DNA of 20,361 bases, from assembly GCA_040757115.1 (NCBI GenBank), contig JBFLYA010000053.1:1-20361 (forward strand). Direction: 5' to 3'. Below are positions 1-8,000 of the stretch, in pieces (position 1 is the stretch's first letter; each line of letters opens with the position of its first letter). The DNA is from a bacterium. GTDB lineage: Bacteria > UBA9089 > CG2-30-40-21 > SBAY01. Below the pieces are notes generated by a model. It was not told where the DNA came from and made no database searches. It saw nothing but the letters and a program-made list of their open reading frames with translations. The position numbers and the translations under genes are program-made.

Positions 1-17
1 CTTTGTGAGCCGCAGGT

Positions 18-233
18 TCATGAGTGTTTCTCATCAAGTCCATATCTCTTATTAGCCCATTCCTGCTGGTCTTTATTTAGACAATCCCAGCAGGTAACGC
101 TAAGAGATAAGGTATGGTCTATTCCAAACAGTGCCCTTTCTACAAGTATCTTTCTCTTGCACTTAGGGCATTCTAAAATACTTCCCCTTACTGGAAACTC
201 CATATCTTCCTCTTTATTTTCTTTTCCCTCCAT
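18..233 (-). CDS. Small zinc-ribbon protein, function unknown
   Basis: This is a 71-aa protein with two CxxC pairs, CPKC at residues 22-25 and CWDC at 48-51. The spacing suits a single treble-clef or zinc-ribbon fold binding one Zn ion. The first 12 residues are charged (Glu/Lys-rich) and probably disordered. There is no signal peptide or membrane segment. The ATG at 233 follows a GGTGGTG sequence at usable spacing; Met11 is a possible alternative start, preceded by an AGAGG-like site. It lies 113 bp downstream of the methylenetetrahydrofolate reductase gene on the same strand and may be its distal operon partner, although a repeat-like sequence sits in the gap. It is too short to be MetV, the CxxC-rich partner of MetF in acetogens. 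The fold call is from the cysteines only; the role is unknown. Confidence 0.6.
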   Translation of the reverse strand: MEGKENKEEDMEFPVRGSILECPKCKRKILVERALFGIDHTLSLSVTCWDCLNKDQQEWANKRYGLDEKHS

Positions 234-346
234 TTTATCACCACCAATGTAGCAAATTTATCAATTAGCTCATATCCACTCAAAACATTGTGGGAAAGCG
301 GTATTTCTTATCCACGGATTTCACAGATTATTTATTAAAGAATCGG

Positions 347-1210
347 CTAAAGCTTTCTTACATACTCAATAATCTCATTAGTTGCCATTATGTCCCCAAG
401 TGCCATAATATGAATACCAGATAGTCCCTCTGAGCCATAAATTTCTTTCACAGACTCTTTAGCTATCTCTACTCCCTTCACACCTGCTTTAAGTTTATCC
501 ATTACCTCTTCAGGTATATGAATGCCAGCTACTTTTTCATTCATATACTGAGCCATTTTCAAACCCTTTAGAGGCATAATACCTAAAAGAATAGGTACTC
601 CCAGATTTTTAGCTTTATTTAGAAATTCCTTAGCCTTTCCTACATCATATACTGGTTGGGTTTGAAAAAAATTTGCCCCTGCATCAATTTTTTGTTTCAT
701 TCTTTCAATTACCTGCTTCAGATTAAGAGCTTCAGGTGAAGCTACTGCGCTGATAAAGAATTCACTCTGACCTTTAATCGCTTCACCATTATAATCTAAT
801 CCTTGATTGAGGTTACTAATCATTTTAATCAACTCGATTGAGGTAAGGTTATATACCGCTTTAGAATCCTTATAAGGACCCTCTTTAGGGGGATCGCCAG
901 TAGTAGCTAAAATATATTTTATCCCCAGGCTGTATGCCCCTAAAAGGTCTGCCTGCATTCCCAAAATACTTCTGTCTCTACAAGTAAAATGAGGGATAAC
1001 ATCCAAATTGGGGAATTCTGATTGGATAAGATGAGCTAATGCAAAAGAATTGATTCTCAGGCGAGCTGAGGCACAATCGATAACATTCAAACCATCAATG
1101 GGCAGGTAAGATTTAACATCTTCTAACGATTTGGCTACATCTGTTCCATTGGTTCCCCCAAGTTCGGTGGTAACTACAAACTTCTTTCCTATCTTCTCCT
1201 TTAAATGCAT
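347..1210 (-). CDS. metF: Methylenetetrahydrofolate reductase, MetF-type
   Basis: This flavoprotein family reduces 5,10-methylene-tetrahydrofolate to 5-methyl-tetrahydrofolate. The product feeds methionine synthesis or the methyl branch of the Wood-Ljungdahl pathway. The 287-aa length matches bacterial MetF (about 290). Family landmarks are visible: the N-terminal TTELGGTNGTD segment with the catalytic-type Glu, the ATTGDPP flavin-site segment near residue 107, and the FFQTQPVYD segment near residue 185. I chose the ATG at 1210 rather than an in-frame ATG 27 bp upstream, because a strong AAAGGAGGTG ribosome site lies just before it. The gene has its own probable promoter (1377-1405) and a leader of about 160 nt. 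The stop is TAG, with two further in-frame codons before more stops. No MetV or CODH/ACS genes are in view, so the pathway is not decided here. Confidence 0.9.
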   Translation of the reverse strand: MHLKEKIGKKFVVTTELGGTNGTDVAKSLEDVKSYLPIDGLNVIDCASARLRINSFALAHLIQSEFPNLDVIPHFTCRDRSILGMQADLLGAYSLGIKYILATTGDPPKEGPYKDSKAVYNLTSIELIKMISNLNQGLDYNGEAIKGQSEFFISAVASPEALNLKQVIERMKQKIDAGANFFQTQPVYDVGKAKEFLNKAKNLGVPILLGIMPLKGLKMAQYMNEKVAGIHIPEEVMDKLKAGVKGVEIAKESVKEIYGSEGLSGIHIMALGDIMATNEIIEYVRKL

Positions 1211-1376
1211 TTGACACCTCCTTTTCTTCCAACCCAATCTTAATTAACCATTAACAATTAACCATTTTTCGTCAAATTCAAACATTAAAATTGCTAATTG
1301 TTAATTATTGTGGGTAACGATTAAGGTTAAATCAGGGGCTAACCTTAACCTTTTATCCAAGACCTTTCTATTTATT

Positions 1377-1405
1377 ATTATACAAAGTAATCCAAGAAAA
1401 GGCAA
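1377..1405 (-). promoter_or_regulatory. Probable sigma70 promoter of metF
   Basis: Read on the minus strand, a perfect TATAAT (-10, 1377-1382) lies 17 bp after TTGCCT (-35, 1400-1405, four of six consensus bases). The transcription start would fall near 1370, giving a leader of about 160 nt before the metF ATG. The leader contains a perfect 9-bp inverted repeat, TTAAGGTTA at 1321-1329 and TAACCTTAA at 1340-1348, with a 10-nt loop. Farther on are AT-rich inverted stretches. I recognise no known riboswitch. Confidence 0.5.
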
Positions 1406-1441
1406 GGTAAAATAAATGCCTCTTATAAGATAGTATCCATT

Positions 1442-2164
1442 TTAGCCAACTAACTCCATCAGTTCCTTTGCATTCTTAACCGCATAAGCATCAAAGTCAT
1501 TATTGAAATAGCAATACACATCCAGTTCTTGTTTCACAAAGTCCTTAATGCTTTCTGCAAAGTAGGCAAGCTCATCCTTTGAGTAATCATAACGATACCA
1601 ATCACTTATCCCATGAAAACGCAGATAAACAAAATCTGTGGTAGATTCTAAATGGGTGATAAGCTTTGGCGCACTAACAATGCAGTAAGCAATCCCATTT
1701 TTCCTTAGCAAATTAAAGGTTGCTTCATCTACCCAGGAATTATCCCGAAATTCTATAGCATAGCGAAAACCAGAGGGAAGTTGAGCGATAAATGCCTCTA
1801 ATCTTGGGATATCCTTCTTTAAAGAGGGTGGCAATTGATAAAGGATTACCCCTAATTTCTCAGAAAGCCCTTTAATTCGCTCTAAGAAGACCTTGAGGAA
1901 TTCCCTACAATCCACTAATTTTAGGAGATGGGTAATCCTTCTTGGTGCCTTTAGCGCAAACTGAAATCCGACTGGGCTCCTTTTATACCATCCTTTAATC
2001 ATTCCCTCAAATGGCAGGCGGTAAAAAGAGGCATTGACCTCTACAGTCTGAAATTTGCTGGCATAGAATGAAAACCTCTCTTTGGAAGGAAGCCCGGAAG
2101 GATAAAATCTTCCCTCCCAATGGTTATAACTCCATCCTGAAGTCCCAATAAAAACACAAGTCAT
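1442..2164 (-). CDS. DUF72 (YecE-like) protein
   Basis: This 240-aa protein is a full-length DUF72 member, a TIM-barrel-like family whose biochemical role is not established. Diagnostic features are the N-terminal FIGTSGWSYNHWEGRFYP segment (residues 5-22), the FQTVEVNASFYRLP strand-loop near residue 38, the FALKAPRRITHL segment near residue 69, and a C-terminal CYFNNDFDAYAVKNA segment in which family members carry a conserved Asn-Asn-Asp-type loop. The length equals the usual 240-250 aa. The ATG at 2164 has only a distant AAAGGA upstream, so initiation may be weak. It stands alone, 231 bp before metF and 159 bp after the 140-aa gene. There is no sign of disruption. Confidence 0.88.
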   Translation of the reverse strand: MTCVFIGTSGWSYNHWEGRFYPSGLPSKERFSFYASKFQTVEVNASFYRLPFEGMIKGWYKRSPVGFQFALKAPRRITHLLKLVDCREFLKVFLERIKGLSEKLGVILYQLPPSLKKDIPRLEAFIAQLPSGFRYAIEFRDNSWVDEATFNLLRKNGIAYCIVSAPKLITHLESTTDFVYLRFHGISDWYRYDYSKDELAYFAESIKDFVKQELDVYCYFNNDFDAYAVKNAKELMELVG

Positions 2165-2206
2165 GGTTTAAATTAATCCTTTTTTAAAATCCTTTTCTGG
2201 TCAATA

Positions 2207-2281
2207 GTAGCCCATACTTTTTGCTTTCTTGTATGCCGACTGGGCAAGGAATTTGTACCTCCTGTAGGTTTCCCTGGGCTA
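2207..2281. repeat. Short inverted-repeat element (TAGCCCA family)
   Basis: A stretch of about 75 bp between two genes is bounded by TAGCCCA (2208-2214) and its inverse TGGGCTA (2275-2281). An internal CATAC / GTATG pair could form a stem. The same end sequence bounds the element at 10683-10751, so I group the two as one family. The arms are short and chance matching is possible. Confidence 0.35.
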
Positions 2282-2323
2282 TCGTATTCGTATTATCTGT
2301 GCGTTGTTTTCATCCTTATACGC

Positions 2324-2746
2324 CTACCAGGTCAATCCTTCTAATTCTTTTATTCCTTTCAGCTCGGGGTATTTTTCGTAATCCGGTTCTTTCAAATCTT
2401 CTCTATTCAATTCCCCAGGGAGATAATAGCCTGGTTCTTCTTCCTCTTCTGAAGGTAGTCCCCACCAGCAGACATCATTGGTCAACATCACCTTACCATT
2501 TCCAAAAAATTCTTTCACCCTCACAAGATACTTGCGCAATGCCTCCCATCTTTCTCTTTCACCTTCTTCCTCTTTTACAAAAAATCTTGGTGGAGACGAC
2601 CATTTAGCATAATTCATCCCTTTATGTGTAAAGAGTGCCCACTCTGGATAGAATTTATCTATAAAATCTCCACCAAACTTTTTGTTTATCTCTTCTTGCG
2701 TTCTATTTGCTAAATTTTCTACCATAATTACAAAATTTACTCCCAT
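2324..2746 (-). CDS. Acidic hypothetical protein, 140 aa
   Basis: I do not recognise this family. The protein is soluble and strongly acidic, with a Glu-rich stretch EEEEEPG in the last third. It is rich in aromatic residues (several Trp and Tyr), has one Cys, and shows no signal peptide or membrane segment. The start ATG at 2746 is supported by GGAGGT about 7 nt upstream, a good Shine-Dalgarno site. The stop is TAG, and the frame stays open for another 16 codons before the next stop. It lies between the radical SAM gene (156 bp upstream) and the DUF72 gene (159 bp downstream), all on the same strand but with gaps large enough for separate transcription. A 128-aa frame on the opposite strand has no ribosome site or recognisable product, so I take this strand as coding. 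Confidence 0.6.
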   Translation of the reverse strand: MGVNFVIMVENLANRTQEEINKKFGGDFIDKFYPEWALFTHKGMNYAKWSSPPRFFVKEEEGERERWEALRKYLVRVKEFFGNGKVMLTNDVCWWGLPSEEEEEPGYYLPGELNREDLKEPDYEKYPELKGIKELEGLTW

Positions 2747-2902
2747 TTTTAAATACCTCCCTATACTTTAGACTTCTACAAAATAAGAAAAATCGCCCTT
2801 TTACCTTTAAAATGTATTTCATTTACCACACTTTGGCATCCTTTTGTGAACAGATTCGGTTTATCAATAGCCACTTATATACCGGTTTTATCTCAAATTT
2901 TT

Positions 2903-4237
2903 TCATTCCCCTACACATAAGTTCTTTAATCGGTTATATCTTTCTCTGGATAAAAATGGTAAGGCAGAATTATTGTGGAGTAAAGGGTCTGCGATAGGGT
3001 CAAATCCAAATTCCCTTACCCCTTTCTCCCATTCCTTTGTGCCAGGGATAGGTGAATATTCTACTAACTTTATCTTAACCCCTAAGTTACGCAGAAAGAT
3101 AATTCCCGCTTCTACTTCATCTTCATCCTGACCAGGTAAACCACACATAATATACACACCTATATCTTTTTTATTATATCCTGCATTAAGGAGGTTAGTT
3201 ATTGCCTGCTTAAACTCTAAATTACTTACCTTTCCACCACTTATTTGTTGGCGTCTGGAATTTGTTGTTTCTAAACTTAGTCGAATAGTCTTGAAATTTG
3301 CCTTAAAGAGTAAATCTGCTACTTCCCAAGAGATAAATCTAATATGAAGTCCATTTGGGGTATGGAAAAAGCACTTTATTTCTCTTCTTATTATTTCTTC
3401 TAATATTAAACAAAGGTGATTTTCAGCATCTACCAGCAAGGCATTATCATAAAAGGCAAAATTCTTTACCCCAAATTTCTTATGCCAATAATTAATCTCT
3501 TCCACTACCCCTTGGGGTTGGCGTTGTAAAAATTTTGATTCCAGTAACCAACTGGCACAATAACTACACCTAAAAGGACATCCATAAGAAGTAAGCAGAC
3601 AAATATATCTTCTTTCCCTCAATAACTCATAAGCGGGATAAGGATATTCAAGGAAGGTTTGAGGGAATTGGCGATAATCACTTCTCTTATTTCCCACGAT
3701 TTCATCAACTAATCTTAATATTTCTCTCCCTTGTCCATAGCGAATAACATAATCTGCCTCTGAGTATTTTAAGGCATGTTCATAACAAAGGGTGGCATAT
3801 ATCCCTCCCAGGATTATGGGCACATCTTTAAAATAATCTCGTATGATTTCTATTGCCTTAAATACACCAGGATACCAATAGGTCATAATTGAGGTGATTA
3901 AGATAGCCTGGGGTGGTGATTTTAAGTTCTTAAGTTCTTTTTTAAACAGAGCAAGAGGGTATCCATATCTTTTGTATTTACGAGGAATATGTTTATAGAC
4001 TGGAGGTTTTTCTACATCTTCCCAATAGTAGTGTCCACAACCATATAGTTTCTTCTCGGGTTCCTCTGGTAGTTCCGGATGAAAGTGGTCTAAGCAATCA
4101 ATTAGCTTTACCTTGTAGCCAGCATTTTTAAAAAGGCTTCCTAAATAAAGAAGTCCTAATGGCTTACTCCATAAATCATAAGCAGAAAAATCGTATATCC
4201 AGGGATTAATTAACAAAACAACGGTTTCAGATTTCAT
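2903..4237 (-). CDS. B12-binding domain radical SAM protein
   Basis: This 444-aa protein has the two-domain layout of cobalamin-binding radical SAM enzymes. Residues 1-180 form a Rossmann-like B12-binding domain (LLINPW start, PLGLLYLGSLFKNAG helix, IILGGIYATL strand). The usual DxHxxG cobalamin-His motif is not clear, so the mode of cobalamin binding is uncertain. Residues about 210-400 form the radical SAM barrel with the 4Fe-4S motif C220-x3-C224-x2-C227 (YGCPFRCSYC). Later come a FYDNALLVD segment and a GLPGQDEDEV segment typical of the family. The substrate cannot be told from sequence; relatives methylate or rearrange natural products, lipids, tRNA or hopanoids. The ATG at 4237 has AAGGAG about 15 nt upstream, which is long spacing. 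No biosynthetic partners are adjacent. Confidence 0.85.
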   Translation of the reverse strand: MKSETVVLLINPWIYDFSAYDLWSKPLGLLYLGSLFKNAGYKVKLIDCLDHFHPELPEEPEKKLYGCGHYYWEDVEKPPVYKHIPRKYKRYGYPLALFKKELKNLKSPPQAILITSIMTYWYPGVFKAIEIIRDYFKDVPIILGGIYATLCYEHALKYSEADYVIRYGQGREILRLVDEIVGNKRSDYRQFPQTFLEYPYPAYELLRERRYICLLTSYGCPFRCSYCASWLLESKFLQRQPQGVVEEINYWHKKFGVKNFAFYDNALLVDAENHLCLILEEIIRREIKCFFHTPNGLHIRFISWEVADLLFKANFKTIRLSLETTNSRRQQISGGKVSNLEFKQAITNLLNAGYNKKDIGVYIMCGLPGQDEDEVEAGIIFLRNLGVKIKLVEYSPIPGTKEWEKGVREFGFDPIADPLLHNNSALPFLSRERYNRLKNLCVGE

Positions 4238-4395
4238 AATAATTTGCTAAACTCCTTAAAAAATTTAACCCATTTAAATTCTCTAAATTTCAATCAAATA
4301 TGCAGTAGAACATTACCTTTGCTTTTTCATAGGATGATTGAGCAAGGGATTTTGCCTGTTCTGGATTTCCTTAGGCTTTATTCGGAGTTTATCCT

Positions 4396-4914
4396 TTATC
4401 TTCTCAAGGAGTCGATAATACCTTTTATGGTTTTGAAGACTTCCCCTCTATTTTCTGAAGTTAACTCTAAGATTAAGACATCATCCCTCTTTTTAATTCT
4501 CTCCCAAAATGGAAGATTTGCCTTGGGGATTGTCCCCAGGAGAGATTTACCACTATCCAGGGCTTTAAGCACTACTTCTTTAAATCTCTCTGAGCATAAT
4601 TCCATTTTCCCAATCTCATCAATCACAATAATCTTTTTGTTCTCTATTGCTTCCTCTATTGCCGCTACACCAATCTCATCTAAGTTCGCTACATTTACTC
4701 CATAGCTTCCCAGCTTAAATGGTGACTTTAATCCTTTCCTGGCTAATAAACTCCTTCTTCCATCCAGGGTGATAATTTCAAAACCTAGGCGCTTATCTTG
4801 GTAAAGGACTTCCTGGGTATAAAATCCACCCCCATCTTTCAAATAAGGGATTAACTCTTTAAAAAGGGTGGTCTTACCTGATTTCGGTTTGCCGGTAATA
4901 AAGATGTGTTTCAT
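4396..4914 (-). CDS. THEP1-family nucleoside-triphosphatase
   Basis: This 172-aa P-loop NTPase belongs to the THEP1/NTPase_1 family, known in archaea, thermophilic bacteria and as human NTPCR. Members hydrolyse various NTPs, and the cellular role is unclear. The Walker A motif GKPKSGKTT is at residues 8-16, the GGGFYTQEV segment at 28-36, and the Walker B motif IIVIDEIGKMEL at 95-106. All are canonical, and the length (about 170-190) is typical. The ATG at 4914 fits the family N-terminus, although the upstream GAGAAG site is weak. The gene stands 150 bp after the NACHT-HEAT gene, separated by a palindromic element, and 158 bp before the radical SAM gene. It appears to mark the boundary between housekeeping genes and the defence-like cluster. 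Confidence 0.9.
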   Translation of the reverse strand: MKHIFITGKPKSGKTTLFKELIPYLKDGGGFYTQEVLYQDKRLGFEIITLDGRRSLLARKGLKSPFKLGSYGVNVANLDEIGVAAIEEAIENKKIIVIDEIGKMELCSERFKEVVLKALDSGKSLLGTIPKANLPFWERIKKRDDVLILELTSENRGEVFKTIKGIIDSLRR

Positions 4915-4968
4915 GTACTTTTTTCTTCTCTATAGCATCTATTAACCAAAAGTCCTCAACAATTTGTT

Positions 4969-5030
4969 CTGTCATTCCGAACTCGTTTCGGAATCTCTGC
5001 AGGGATGCTGAAACAAGTTCAGCATGACAG
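4969..5030. repeat. 62-bp intergenic palindromic element
   Basis: The element is bounded by CTGTCAT (4969-4975) and its inverse ATGACAG (5024-5030). It contains two side-by-side hairpins: TTCCGAA / TTCGGAA with a 5-nt loop (4975-4993), and ATGCTGAA / TTCAGCAT with the loop ACAAG (about 5004-5024). It lies just downstream of the NACHT-HEAT stop on the transcribed strand, so the RNA could fold into a strong double hairpin. No T-run follows, so it is not a classic intrinsic terminator. Similar CTGTCAT-bounded palindromes are dispersed in many bacterial genomes; that is recollection, not checked. Confidence 0.7.
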
Positions 5031-5063
5031 CACCGCAGGATGAAAACTTTTGACTAAGAACCC

Positions 5064-8000
5064 CTATATATCTTTCTGATAAGGGTCTGTGGTTACATCC
5101 AGTTTGAGGTTTTCAAGATAGAGGTTATACTTAAATAAAATATTCTTCACTGAATTTAGTTCTGCCTCAAGCGAAGCCTTTAATAATTCCTCTATCTCTT
5201 GTGCCCGAGAAGTATTAGGTCTTACAATACTTAGGAAGATGGTCTTTTTGTTAGGCTCAATCTTTATGTCTTTTACTATTTCGTGCTTATAATACTCCTC
5301 CACATCTTTCTTACTAATCTTTTTGTTTTTCCGGATATATTCAGGTGGAATACGGTCTTTATCTGCATCTAAGGCATCTGCCAATCTTAAGATAGCTGCT
5401 AATAATTGGAGTCTTACCTTATAGGAATTACCCGCAAATGTATACTGGGCATCTTGTAGCTCATCCAGGGATTCTTTCTTAGGATGGGCACGACAAATTA
5501 TGGCAATTTGATTAGCCATAGACTCATCAGAAAGTCCAATTTCTCTCCACTCCTTCATTATCTTCTCATAACTTCTCCTGTTATGTTCTTTTCGCGCTTT
5601 TTGCGCTGTTTCTTTATTTTTATAATCCTCACCATTTTCAGGGACAAGTCCAATATCGTGGAGATAGGAAGCTGCCTTAAGTAAGAAGTATTCATATTCA
5701 TTCAAGAGGTTTTTGTCTTTTACCCCGCACCCCGTAATGCCTCGCCCTTCAGGGCGGGGATGTAGGGGTGCAATTGAAACATCATTAAGAATGCCTCGTC
5801 CTTTAGGACGGGGTGCGGGGTTTACTATTTCATCCATTAATTCTTTGACTTTAAGTGAGTGGCTCATCCCATGGCGGTTAAAGGTGCCAAAGTAGTCACA
5901 GCTTGCAGGTAAGTATTCCAGTTCTTTTGCAGAATAGCGCTCTATATTTTGTTGGATTTCGGTTAATAAATTGAGTATTGAGTCTTTTGAGATGGCTTCC
6001 TGAGGGAGTATAATTCTGCTTTCGCCTGGCTCCTTCTCTACTAATTTCTTAAGGGATTCGTAGGCAGAATTTTTTACATTGTTGTCTTTATCCTTGAGTG
6101 CCTCAAGGAGTGCATTGATGACCTTATCATCTGCACGACCTAAATTGCCCAGTGCCTCGGCTGCATTACTACGCACATACCAGTCTTTATCCTTGAGTGC
6201 CTCAAGGAGTGCATTGATAACCTTATCATCTGCACAACCTAAGTTGCCCAGTGCCTCGGCTGCATTACTACGCACAAACTCGTGTTTATCCTCTATTGCC
6301 TTAAGGAGTGCATTGATGACTTCATCATCTGCATGACCTAATCTGCCCAGTGCCTGGGCTACATTACCACGCACATTCTCTCTTTCATCCTCCAGTGCCT
6401 CAAGGAGAGCATTAATGACTTTATCATCTGCACGACCTAAGTTGCCCAGTGCCTTGGCTGCATAAAGACGCACAAGCTTGTATTTACCCTTAAGTACCTC
6501 AAGGAGAGCATTAATGACTTTATCATCTGCATGACCTAATCTGCCCAGTGCCTCGGCTGCGTTCTCACGCACATACCCTTCTTCATCCTTAAGTGCCTTA
6601 AGGAGTGCATTGATGACCTTTTCATCTACATAACCTAATCTGCCCAGTACCTTGGCTGCATTACTACGCACATGCCATTCTTTTTTATCCTTGAGTTCCT
6701 TAAGGTATGCATTGATGAGCTTTTTATCTACACAACCTAATCTCCCCAGTGCCTCAGCTGCATGAAGACGCACATCCGGGTCTTCATCCTTAAGTGCTTC
6801 AAGGAGTGCATTGATGAGCTTTTTATCTACACAACCTAATCTGCCCAGTGCCTCGGCTGCATCACTATGCACATTCCAGGCTCCACCTTTATCCTTGAGT
6901 GCTTCAAGGATGGCGTTGATAACTTTCTCATTTGCATGACCTAAGTTGCCCAGTGCCTTGACTGCCTCACGACGCACATACCAATCTATATCCTTATCCT
7001 TGAGTACCTCAAGGAGAGCATTGATGACTTCATCGTCTGCATGACCTAAGTTGCCCAATGCCTTGACTGCATGAAAATGCACAAACAACGGGTTTCTATC
7101 CTTGAGTGCCTCAAGGAAATTGTTAATTATCGCATCTGCCTTCTTTGTTCCAACTAAAGAAGCAAATACCCTCTCAATCTCATCATAGAGAGGGTAAAAT
7201 TCTGGCTCCTTCCACAACTCCCAAAGGTCATCCAGTATCTTCTTTTCTAACGAGGAATCTATCTCAGGAATATCAGAGAGGCAAAGACCTGCCAAAAGTA
7301 GGGGTTGGTGGAAAACATCATAATAGAGTGGTTTTTGTTCTAAGATGAATTCAATAAAATCCTTTGGCTCTTTAAGCTTACCAGCAATAAGTCTTATTAC
7401 CTCTCTAAACCTTGGATTAAAGAGTATAGGCTCAAGAAGCAAAGCCGGCTCTTCTTTTTCCCTTACAATCCAGCAAGCGGCTAAATATTCCTGAAAGGTA
7501 AGGTGGAGGAAGATATATTGCCCTTCGCCAAGTGAACATAAAAGACCACTCTTTTCTCTAATCTCTTTTAATACATCATCGGCATTGTAATCCTCTTTCT
7601 TATTCATTAGAAAGGTTTTTATAATCTCCCTTAAATCAGCCTCTTCAAATATCTCTTTTTTCTCAAGGAAATAAGAGGCTATCTTTTCTAACACACTTTC
7701 TTTAATAGAAAGGGGAATCTTGGGTTCTCTCAAATTCAGCAAATTATGGACTGCCTTTTTATATAACTCAATCCGGCCAGCAGGTAGCTTGAGGTTTTGT
7801 CTGTTAAAGACAAAGCAGAGTATCTGTAAAAGCAATGGGTTCTTAGAAAGGGGAATCATCTGGGGTGTCTTCTCTAAGGCAGAGAGAAAGCTAGATTCAT
7901 CCTTAAGATAATCCTCTGCATAAGAGGAGATATTTTCTTTATTTAAAGGCATTACCTCATAATGTTGCCAGCCTGACAATTCATTATTGTATCCGGCAAT

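Noticed and set aside
18-233. MetV partner subunit of methylenetetrahydrofolate reductase
   Set aside because: Although it has CxxC pairs and follows metF, 71 aa is far below the MetV length of about 200 aa and the sequence does not resemble it.
2221-2607. Plus-strand 128-aa open frame
   Set aside because: It lies opposite the 140-aa gene, which has a good ribosome site. The translation has no recognisable domain or plausible start signal.
4244-4705. Plus-strand 153-aa open frame
   Set aside because: Antisense to the well-supported THEP1 gene and hydrophobic low-complexity in content.
6079-6336. Plus-strand 85-aa repetitive open frame
   Set aside because: Antisense reading of the HEAT repeats of the NACHT protein.
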